Shown: positions 1 through 4,431 of the stretch, one piece after another
How the letters are laid out: the number at the start of each line of letters is the position of its first letter
Numbering within the stretch: the stretch's first letter is position 1
Assembly: GCA_034716415.1 (NCBI GenBank)
Contig: JAYEJB010000076.1
Span: 1-6,898, forward strand
Source: JAYEJB01 sp034716415
GTDB taxonomy: Bacteria; Patescibacteriota; Patescibacteriia; SG8-24
Length of the DNA: 6,898 nt
Direction of reading: 5' to 3'
Position numbers and translations under genes: made by a program
The notes under the pieces: generated by a model
The model's input: the letters and a program-made list of their open reading frames with translations, nothing else
The model's database searches: none
Told to the model about the DNA's origin: nothing

Positions 1-1
1 C

Positions 2-664
2 GTATCGAAAATCTACCCGCCGGAAGTGGTCGGCCTGCAGAACGTGAATCTGCATATCAGGCCGGGTGAATTCGTGTCCATCGTCGGTCAGAGCGGTACG
101 GGTAAGACCACGCTCGTGAAACTTCTGATAGCCGAAGAAAGGCCGACGCGCGGCCAGATCGTGGTGGGAGGCTGGGACATATCAGGCATCCGCAGCTCAG
201 AGGTTCCGCTTTTGCGCAGGCAGATCGGCGTGGTCTTCCAGGACTTCAAGCTGCTGCCGAAGAAGACCGTCTATGAGAACGTCGCTTTCGCGCTTGAGGT
301 CGCGGGAACCAGCGGTCGGCGCATCAAGGCGATCGTGCCGCAGGCATTGAAGATAGTCGGGCTGATAGACAAGACCAATCGTTACCCTCGGCAGATATCA
401 GGAGGAGAACAGCAGAGGGTCGTCATCGCGCGATCGCTCGTTCACCGTCCGAAGATCATCGTCGCCGACGAGCCGACCGGCAATCTCGACAGCATCAACA
501 CCTGGGAGATCATCGAGCTGCTGCGGCGCATCAACGGCTTCGGTACGACGGTCGTACTCGTGACGCACAACAGGGAGGTCGTGAACGCGCTCAATAAACG
601 GGTCATCACCATCGACGACGGCCTGATCGTTTCCGATCAGGAAGAAGGCAAATACATGCTTTGA
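2..664 (+). CDS. ftsE: Cell division ATP-binding protein FtsE (5' partial)
   Basis: ATPase subunit of the FtsEX ABC-type complex at the division septum; it pairs with membrane FtsX and controls extracytoplasmic cell-wall hydrolysis rather than transporting a substrate. The frame is open from base 2 (VSKIYPPEVVGLQN), so only about the first six residues are missing; the GTG at 26 is internal. ABC landmarks run in order: Walker A GQSGTGKTT (about 86-112), Q-loop FQDFKLLP (about 236-259), signature ISGGEQQR (395-418), Walker B IIVADEP with D-loop GNLD (455-490), and the switch His of VTHN (566). The ending EEGKYML then TGA gives a normal FtsE length. An 8-bp hairpin with loop TTTC (622-641) lies inside the 3' coding end. 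The final sense/stop pair is CTT-TGA, discussed as a possible +1 frameshift site. The family is certain; only the end form is open. Confidence 0.96.
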   Translation, partial: VSKIYPPEVVGLQNVNLHIRPGEFVSIVGQSGTGKTTLVKLLIAEERPTRGQIVVGGWDISGIRSSEVPLLRRQIGVVFQDFKLLPKKTVYENVAFALEVAGTSGRRIKAIVPQALKIVGLIDKTNRYPRQISGGEQQRVVIARSLVHRPKIIVADEPTGNLDSINTWEIIELLRRINGFGTTVVLVTHNREVVNALNKRVITIDDGLIVSDQEEGKYML

Positions 665-833
665 TCCACCTTCGCAGGAGAATCCGGGTTCGCCCGGGGA
701 GGAATACGACGGTTCAATATTAATCAAACGTCGCCGACAGGAAGGCGGAGCTGCGGTGGATTCCGTTCTGTCCCGGTTTCTGTGGGGTGTAAGGTACTGC
801 GGGCTTGTCCGCGAGGCTACATTATGCGCATGA
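656..833 (+). other. ftsE-ftsX junction with open +1 frame (candidate frameshift extension)
   Basis: The 159-nt spacer between the ftsE stop (662-664) and the ftsX start (824) is long for an operon whose next junction is 1 nt. After CTT-TGA, a +1 shift would read GAT CCA CCT and continue for 56 codons with no stop. The product begins DPPSQENPGSPGEEYDGS, a Pro/Glu/Gly linker-like stretch, then becomes basic and hydrophobic. Its TGA at 831-833 overlaps the second ftsX ATG as ATGA. That frame has no convincing start of its own. CTT-TGA is the slip pair of prfB, but the nearest Shine-Dalgarno-like sequence (GAAGAAGG, 641-648) lies about 10 nt upstream of CTT instead of the 3 nt used by prfB. The unshifted frame is also open to ftsX. 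This could be an untranslated leader; it is offered as a candidate only. Confidence 0.25.
684..697 (+). other. UUCG-loop hairpin between ftsE and ftsX
   Basis: CCGGG, loop TTCG, CCCGG gives a 5-bp GC-only stem capped by a UUCG loop, 20 nt after the ftsE stop. No T-run follows, so it is not an intrinsic terminator. A strong SD-like GGGGAGGAA (696-704) overlaps its 3' arm but has no ATG, GTG or TTG at normal distance. It could be an mRNA stability or processing element in the operon, or could be incidental. Confidence 0.4.
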
Positions 834-1738
834 CGCGAATCACAAGGGTTATCAGATTCGGGTTCCAGAATTTTTTCCGGAACTTCTGGTTGAGCGCGGC
901 CACGGTCAGCGTGCTGACGATGACGGTCATCTCCATCAACATGCTCGTCGTGGTGAACGTGCTCGGAAAAATCGCGGTCACATCGGTCGAATCAAGGATC
1001 GACGTCAGCGCGCACTTCAAGCCGGACGTCGACGTGAGCCGGGTGCAGACCGTGAAGGTCGCGCTGTTGAGCATGCAGGAAGTCCGGGACGTCGAATTCA
1101 TCTCGTCGGAGGACGCTTTCGCGAGTTTCGGGGAGACGAACGGGGCTGACGCCGATCTGATGGCGTCCTTGGAAGAGGTTGACGGAAATCCGTTCGGCGC
1201 CACGCTCGTCATCCGGGCGCGGGACATCGCGGATTATCCCACTATCATGCAGGCGCTGTCACAACCGACGTTCTCCAGCCTGATCGAGGAGAAGGATTTT
1301 GACGACCGGGAAGTGATGATCGAGCGGTTGCATTCCCTGGCTACGCGTCTCGAGCTGTTCGCTCTGGCGATCACCGCGCTGTTCGGAGGTATCGCGCTGC
1401 TGATCACCATGAACGCGGTTCGCGTCTCCATCTATACGCATAAGGAAGAGATCAGTATCATGCGCCTCGTGGGCGCGTCCAACTGGTTCATCCGCGGGCC
1501 GTTCTACATCGAAGCGTTCATCTGGACCGTCATTTCGGTCGGGGTGACGCTTGCCGTACTGTATCCGTCGGTTGCGTTCGCGCAGCCGTTCCTGCAGAAG
1601 TTTTTCGGCGCGGAAGTCGATCTGATGTCGTTCTATAGCGTGAATCTGGTGCAGATCGTCGGTCTGCAGTTCCTCGGCGTGGCATTGTTGACGTTCGTGA
1701 CCACGAAGATGGCCACCGCGAGGTACCTACGAGTCTGA
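824..1738 (+). CDS. ftsX: Cell division protein FtsX
   Basis: Integral membrane partner of FtsE; the family couples ATP hydrolysis to activation of peptidoglycan hydrolases through its large extracytoplasmic loop. At 304 aa it has the expected type VII ABC layout: a basic N-terminus with RFGFQNFFRNFWLS, TM1 about 21-49, an extracytoplasmic domain about 50-175 (including the typical FKPDVD and VEFISSEDAFASF segments), TM2 about 177-198, the conserved cytoplasmic segment KEEISIMRLVGASNWFIRGPF-like (207-227), TM3 about 226-250 and TM4 about 271-295. I chose ATG 824 because GAGG (813-816) sits 7 nt upstream; ATG 830 is the alternative, and the GTG at 782 would add residues unlike the family. It lies downstream of ftsE and 1 nt before the next gene. 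Confidence 0.93.
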   Translation: MRMTRITRVIRFGFQNFFRNFWLSAATVSVLTMTVISINMLVVVNVLGKIAVTSVESRIDVSAHFKPDVDVSRVQTVKVALLSMQEVRDVEFISSEDAFASFGETNGADADLMASLEEVDGNPFGATLVIRARDIADYPTIMQALSQPTFSSLIEEKDFDDREVMIERLHSLATRLELFALAITALFGGIALLITMNAVRVSIYTHKEEISIMRLVGASNWFIRGPFYIEAFIWTVISVGVTLAVLYPSVAFAQPFLQKFFGAEVDLMSFYSVNLVQIVGLQFLGVALLTFVTTKMATARYLRV

Positions 1739-1739
1739 T

Positions 1740-2486
1740 ATGTCTTTTTGGAGGAAGCCTGAACCGAAGTCGAATGGCGCGGTGCTTTTTTTGTTCATCG
1801 GTATCGTTTTGACGTTGTTGTTGGCTGGTGTGGTGTTCGGTAAGAGAATGGTCGGTGAAGTGGAGACAGCGGTGAAAGATACCGGAACACGGGGGGTGTT
1901 TGACGCTTTGTCGGTCGGGACATCCGATATCGTCGGGCCGTTGGAGGTTGCCGCGTTCGCCGACAGGACTTACGTATTCGGTTACCGGCGCGAGAATGTC
2001 TCCATGGCGGGAATGGTCCAGTGGGACGGACGGGAACGGCAATACGTTCTGCGCTCGGAGATTCCGTTGTCCGCCGCGCCGAACGGGTTCGCGTCCGTGA
2101 GTGATATCGTAGCGGGGCCGGATTGGGGTATCAGTCCGGTAGTCGAACTGCGTGGACCGTCGCTCGCCGACCCACTTATCGAGAGCGTCGCTTTCCTGGT
2201 CGTACATGGTGCGAATCTGGCGCAGGTGCCGTTCGCCGCCACCGATGGAATCATGCCGGCGGAATTCTCGGAGGGGAGCGCCGGTGCGTTATCCTGGAGT
2301 GTGCGCGTCGAAGACGTGACCGGTGACGGCGCGCCGGAGATTCTCCAGCGTGAGAGTTACCGCCTGGGTGAAGTCGAGGTGGAGGAGATACGTGCCTATA
2401 CCTGGGACTGCGGCCGGCTGGCTTTCGACGAGAGATTGAGCTGGGCACTTACGGTGCGGGGTGAGATTTTTCCGGAGCCGCAGTAG
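1740..2486 (+). CDS. Membrane-anchored extracytoplasmic protein in the ftsEX operon, unknown function
   Basis: 248 aa, starting 1 nt after the ftsX stop (TGA-T-ATG) with no good SD, so it is probably translated by coupling with ftsX. The N-terminus is short and basic (FWRKPEPK), followed by one hydrophobic helix at about 14-34 (AVLFLFIGIVLTLLLAGVVF); K35 and R36 lie just after it, which weakens a simple positive-inside prediction. The rest (about 40-248) is soluble, beta-rich by composition, with only one Cys (near residue 224). Residues 192-201 read DVTGDGAPEI, resembling the calcium-binding D-x-[TN]-G-D-G-x-x-[DE] turn of FG-GAP/VCBS repeats, but only one copy is visible. I recognise no hydrolase, LysM, M23 or CHAP signature. 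Inference: an extracytoplasmic accessory or partner of FtsX, judged from the operon position. The function is not established. Confidence 0.85.
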   Translation: MSFWRKPEPKSNGAVLFLFIGIVLTLLLAGVVFGKRMVGEVETAVKDTGTRGVFDALSVGTSDIVGPLEVAAFADRTYVFGYRRENVSMAGMVQWDGRERQYVLRSEIPLSAAPNGFASVSDIVAGPDWGISPVVELRGPSLADPLIESVAFLVVHGANLAQVPFAATDGIMPAEFSEGSAGALSWSVRVEDVTGDGAPEILQRESYRLGEVEVEEIRAYTWDCGRLAFDERLSWALTVRGEIFPEPQ

Positions 2487-2507
2487 GAGCATAGGGGAGA
2501 AGGAGAG

Positions 2508-2531
2508 CCCTTCGACTTCGTTCAGGACAGG
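2508..2531 (+). repeat. Copy of a dispersed CCTTCGACTTCG-type intergenic repeat
   Basis: The stretch starts CCCTTCGACTTCGTTCAGG and continues to GACAGG. Read on the minus strand, its core is CCTGAACGAAGTCGAAGG, which closely resembles a short dispersed repeat (CCTGAGCGAAGTCGAAGG-like) that I recall from many environmental bacterial genomes. It sits 22 nt after the third operon gene. Weak flanking complementarity (CCTTC at 2509 with GAAGG near 2531) could form a loose hairpin. No function is claimed. Confidence 0.45.
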
Positions 2532-2599
2532 AAGGGGAGGTTGGGAGCACAGGAGTCTAGAAGTATTCTCTTAAACTCCTATTTTTTGGAGTAAACAGT

Positions 2600-2696
2600 T
2601 GATATCTTATACACAGTTTGGGGCAAAAACAGGCAGCCTGTTTCTCGCAAGAAACAGACTGTCTGTGTTTTGCCCCAAACTGTGTATAAGATATCA
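2600..2696. repeat. 97-nt near-perfect palindrome (MITE-like or cruciform element)
   Basis: The outer arms, from 2600 inward to 2628 and from 2696 inward to 2668, are 29-nt perfect inverted copies starting TGATATCTTATACACAG. The hairpin then continues, with one bulged base and two changed positions, to a 4-nt loop CGCA at 2646-2649. Each inner arm is itself a small palindrome: AAACAGGC-A-GCCTGTTT (2627-2643) and ACAGAC-T-GTCTGT (2654-2666). They differ at two symmetric positions, which preserves each small palindrome but weakens the long hairpin. There is no coding capacity and no T-run after it. I see no clear target-site duplication. It could be a miniature mobile element, a paired regulatory operator, or a transcript-end structure. 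Confidence 0.8.
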
Positions 2697-2738
2697 TTCC
2701 AACTCTCATGCTTCTCTATTCCTGCACTTCGTGTCTTT

Positions 2739-2768
2739 GGCCGTTCGGGTTGAACCGGACGGCCTTTT
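2739..2768 (+). terminator. Intrinsic terminator-like hairpin upstream of tRNA-Gln
   Basis: GGCCGTTCGG (2739-2748) pairs with CCGGACGGCC (2755-2764): 10 bp including one G-U, with loop GTTGAA, then TTTT followed by GGG. The stem is strong and the T-run short. It may end transcription from upstream. Its 3' half overlaps a possible tRNA promoter. Confidence 0.6.
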
Positions 2769-2778
2769 GGGTTAAGCT
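2750..2778 (+). promoter_or_regulatory. Possible promoter for tRNA-Gln
   Basis: TTGAAC (2750-2755), 17-nt spacer, TAAGCT (2773-2778). The -35 matches consensus at 4 of 6 and the -10 at 3 of 6. Transcription would start near 2785, just before the extended tRNA helix at 2791. The -35 lies in the loop and stem of the preceding hairpin. Confidence 0.35.
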
Positions 2779-2790
2779 ACACGCGCGCAA

Positions 2791-2888
2791 CTTCCTTCCG
2801 GGGTTCGGGGGTCGTCCAACGGTAGGACAGCGGCCTTTGAAGCCGTTAATCCAGGTTCGAGTCCTGGCCCCCGAACCTCGGAAGGAAG
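2791..2888 (+). other. Extended clamp helix around tRNA-Gln precursor
   Basis: Bases 2791-2804 pair with 2875-2888, directly prolonging the tRNA acceptor stem. With the 7 acceptor pairs this gives 21 consecutive pairs with a single G-U (G2801-U2878). Discriminator A2875 is itself paired with U2804, the base before the mature 5' end. No T-run follows, so it is not an ordinary terminator. Confidence 0.75.
2805..2875 (+). tRNA. tRNA-Gln (anticodon UUG)
   Basis: The full cloverleaf can be drawn by eye: acceptor TCGGGGG (2805-2811) with CCCCCGA (2868-2874); D-stem GTCC/GGAC with a 7-nt loop containing GG; anticodon stem GCGGC/GCCGT with loop CTTTGAA, anticodon TTG at 2837-2839; a 4-nt variable loop; T-stem CCAGG/CCTGG with loop TTCGAGT; discriminator A2875. 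The first pair is U1-A72, a known identity feature of bacterial tRNA-Gln. CCA is not encoded (CCT follows), so a CCA-adding enzyme is required. It reads CAA and, by wobble, CAG. Confidence 0.96.
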
Positions 2889-2895
2889 GTGTGAT

Positions 2896-2924
2896 TTGAG
2901 TGAATAGCGAGCAGAGAGTGTACT
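2896..2924 (+). promoter_or_regulatory. Possible promoter for the 2964 gene
   Basis: TTGAGT (2896-2901), exactly 17 nt, then TGTACT (2919-2924); each hexamer matches consensus at 4 of 6. The spacing agrees with the clearer promoters in the window. It would start transcription near 2931, giving a leader of about 33 nt. Read-through from the tRNA is also possible. Confidence 0.35.
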
Positions 2925-2963
2925 GATTTTCCAATTATCTAAAGTCTATAGAGGATTCATACT

Positions 2964-3275
2964 ATGGGAGAAAAGATGACTTTTGAATCAGGTGCGCGAC
3001 AGGAAGACAGGGAAAGTGTCGAAAAGAAAAAAGAGCGCCTACAGCCCGTTCTTAAGCAGTCAATGGAGGTATTCCGGAATCCGGATCGTCCTTTGAACGA
3101 AGGGGCTCTCACTGTCACGCGTGAGCTTGGAGGCGAGACTGAAACACTCCAGGGACTCGTGATTCTTGAAGTTTTTGATGATGCCATCGAAATGGGGTGC
3201 ATCGAAGACGATGGAGAGATCGGTGCATCAGCGTTTATGACATGGGAGGAACTCGTCGACGTGACGAAATCATAG
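2964..3275 (+). CDS. Hypothetical protein, 103 aa
   Basis: I do not recognise this protein. It is acidic and soluble, with no signal peptide, no membrane helix and a single Cys. Residues about 8-35 are highly charged and probably helical (RQEDRESVEKKKERLQPVLK); residues about 46-100 (ALTVTRELGGETETLQGLV and onward to TWEELVDVT) look like a compact alpha/beta domain. ATG 2964 has GAGG (2952-2955) at 8 nt; ATG 2976 with GGGAG upstream is a possible alternative that would drop four residues. The next gene follows in the same direction after 61 nt and no terminator separates them, so they are probably co-transcribed. Confidence 0.75.
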   Translation: MGEKMTFESGARQEDRESVEKKKERLQPVLKQSMEVFRNPDRPLNEGALTVTRELGGETETLQGLVILEVFDDAIEMGCIEDDGEIGASAFMTWEELVDVTKS

Positions 3276-3336
3276 CTCCGCCGCGGGCTATGTGTAAGAG
3301 TTTGGTATTTGGGGGTCAGTTTGCAAGGAGGGTCGG

Positions 3337-3750
3337 ATGAAAGTCACGGTCGAACATTATTTGGTCGACATCCATCGAAAACCAGGTGAGAAGGGTGACA
3401 TCTCGGGCATAGGTCGTCCTGTCATCGCGGAACGTAAGTTCTTGCTTCTCAAGGATGACGACGAGCTCGTAGTACTCATCGGTCCACCATTTGAATTCAT
3501 CGCTCAGTATACCCACGCGGAACTGCGTAAAGCGGCGATCATGCAGCGCGGCCGCAGGATGCGTGGGCCGTTCGGTGGTGGCGTGGCTGTCGTCAGCGGC
3601 ACCGATATCCTATTCGAGTTCTGGGGTCCGCTGATCATCGGAAAGTATGACGGTTCCCTAGAAGACGAAGAGGTCAGACCGGAACTGGAGCGACAGCTCG
3701 GCATGACCGTCAGTGTCAACACTGCATCAGTCAGCGAATCGCCGTTCTAA
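3337..3750 (+). CDS. Hypothetical protein, 137 aa
   Basis: No family recognised. It has a strong SD, AAGGAGGG (3325-3332), 4 nt before ATG. The protein is cytoplasmic by composition: a beta-rich first half with a hydrophobic strand pattern (KFLLLKDDDELVVLIGPP, about 33-50), a helix with basic residues (ELRKAAIMQRGRRMRG, about 62-77), then a glycine turn and another hydrophobic segment (VAVVSGTDILFEFWGPLIIGKY, about 83-104), and an acidic tail. There are no Cys residues and no catalytic signature. An intrinsic terminator begins 11 nt after the stop, so this gene ends the transcription unit. It may share a transcript with the 2964 gene. Confidence 0.8.
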   Translation: MKVTVEHYLVDIHRKPGEKGDISGIGRPVIAERKFLLLKDDDELVVLIGPPFEFIAQYTHAELRKAAIMQRGRRMRGPFGGGVAVVSGTDILFEFWGPLIIGKYDGSLEDEEVRPELERQLGMTVSVNTASVSESPF

Positions 3751-3760
3751 GAGAGATGAC

Positions 3761-3783
3761 AAGCCGGAATCGCCGGCTTTTTT
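3761..3783 (+). terminator. Intrinsic terminator after the 3337 gene
   Basis: AAGCCGG (3761-3767) pairs with CCGGCTT (3773-3779) around a 5-nt loop, and a run of six T residues spans 3778-3783. It lies 11 nt downstream of the stop codon. Confidence 0.88.
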
Positions 3784-3802
3784 ATATGAGAAGGGGGGTA
3801 GA

Positions 3803-3858
3803 AGCGGGAGAAGCGGGAACCGCCCGGCGGATGCCGGGCTAGCGGGAAGAGCGGGAAT
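3803..3858. repeat. Two tandem AGCGGGANN pairs flanking a GC hairpin
   Basis: Contiguous units: AGCGGGAGA (3803), AGCGGGAAC (3812), a 20-nt block (3821-3840) containing GCCCGGC-GGAT-GCCGGGC, then AGCGGGAAG (3841) and AGCGGGAAT (3850). Unit boundaries meet exactly. The same 9-mer recurs inverted at 3996-4004 and directly near 6811-6847, only in intergenic DNA. It resembles an iteron-like or REP-like dispersed repeat; the function is unknown. Confidence 0.75.
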
Positions 3859-4004
3859 AGACTTGAAGACATAAGACTCAAGATACAAGTTATTAGCGAT
3901 TTATCCCCGCCCCAACTCTCCCCCGTTAGCGAGGGGGAAGTATTGTTAAAAACTTGAGTCTCGTGTCTAAAAATCCATCTTGTCCCGTTCACTCTATTCC
4001 CGCT
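3850..4004. repeat. Nested imperfect foldback element
   Basis: Three nested inverted pairs: GCGGGAATAGA (3851-3861) with its exact inverse (3993-4003); AGACATAAGACTCAAG (3867-3882) with 3953-3968, 14 of 16 matching and one more as G-T wobble; and a central hairpin CCCC/GGGG around CGTTAGCG (about 3918-3939). Together they define a foldback of about 155 nt with no credible gene. The overall run 3751-4035 holds only the terminator and these repeats. It could be a decayed miniature element or a compound of dispersed repeats. Confidence 0.6.
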
Positions 4005-4009
4005 TCAAC

Positions 4010-4037
4010 AAAAAAGCCCCTCGTATGCGAGAGGGCT
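4010..4037 (-). terminator. Intrinsic terminator of the minus-strand 96-aa gene
   Basis: On the minus strand, AGCCCTCTCG and CGAGGGGCT pair around loop CATA with one bulged base, followed by a run of six T residues (4010-4015 on the plus strand are A). The 5' arm contains part of the TAG stop codon (4036-4038), so translation and the terminator stem overlap directly. Confidence 0.85.
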
Positions 4038-4326
4038 ACTCATCGGCGAGATCCTTCTTGAGGCCGAAGCGCAGGATGATCTGGAGCGCTTCATGCTTGG
4101 TGAAGCCGGCCTCTTTGAGCGTATCGAATCTTTTCTTGAGCAGTCTAGCCTGGACCAGGAACATGTCCGGGTGTCGATGGTCGGTCGCAATGAGATCCAT
4201 CAGCCGCTCAGAAAATTTCGCGTCTATGGCGCCGAGGATACTTTTGGCATCTTCAGAGATGTCGTCGTCCGGCGCGATCGGTGAAGTTCGCGCGTCATCT
4301 GCTTGCGATGTATCTTTCTTGCTCAA
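4036..4326 (-). CDS. Hypothetical protein, 96 aa (TTG start)
   Basis: Not recognised. The start is TTG (4324-4326): GGAGG lies 4 nt upstream on this strand, while the nearby ATG at 4335-4337 is out of frame and stops after a few codons. The first 25 residues are Ser/Asp-rich and probably disordered (DTSQADDARTSPIAPDDD); residues about 26-90 are predicted helical by pattern, with paired charged helices (LMDLIATDHRHPDMFLVQARL, LKKRFDTLKEAGFTKHEALQI). GFTKHEALQII resembles the helix-turn patterns of small bacterial or phage helical proteins, but this is not diagnostic. No Cys and no membrane segment. It has its own promoter and a terminator overlapping the stop, so it is a single-gene unit, divergent from the DUF362 gene. 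Confidence 0.82.
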   Translation of the reverse strand: MSKKDTSQADDARTSPIAPDDDISEDAKSILGAIDAKFSERLMDLIATDHRHPDMFLVQARLLKKRFDTLKEAGFTKHEALQIILRFGLKKDLADE

Positions 4327-4353
4327 GCTTCCTCCATAAAGAGCGATATATTA

Positions 4354-4382
4354 ACGATAGTGGTCATCGCTGAAGCAGTCAA
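4354..4382 (-). promoter_or_regulatory. Sigma70-type promoter of the 96-aa gene
   Basis: On the minus strand TTGACT (4382-4377), 17-nt spacer, TATCGT (4359-4354). The -35 matches 5 of 6 and the -10 4 of 6. Start of transcription would fall near 4347, about 21 nt before the TTG start, with the GGAGG in the leader. Confidence 0.65.
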
Positions 4383-4431
4383 TCGTGTGACGACTTTCTC
4401 GGGAATGTCCTTTCTGATAGGATTTCCGTGT

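Noticed and set aside
398..727. Minus-strand open frame of 109 codons across the 3' part of ftsE
   Set aside because: It is antisense to clear FtsE motifs (signature, Walker B, H-loop) and its composition follows from the opposite strand. No SD or promoter was seen.
2551..2592. Attenuator-like alternative stems (AGGAGT, ACTCCT, GGAGT)
   Set aside because: Stems are only 5-6 bp with AT-rich loops, there is no leader peptide or downstream operon to control, and chance pairing is likely.
2708..2899. Plus-strand open frame of 63 codons over the tRNA
   Set aside because: It reads straight through the terminator hairpin and tRNA-Gln. The RNA gene explains the sequence.
3747..3992. Minus-strand open frame of 81 codons in the repeat block
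   Set aside because: It is made of terminator and repeat sequence, with no SD and a Pro/Ser-rich composition that mirrors the repeats.
3751..4035. CRISPR-like array from the short repeats
   Set aside because: The repeats are 9 nt, directly abutting, with no regular spacers and no cas genes nearby.
4303..4431. Longer start for the DUF362 gene
   Set aside because: It would overlap the 5' end and promoter of the divergent gene, and the added 43 residues lie outside the family domain. ATG 4432 fits better.
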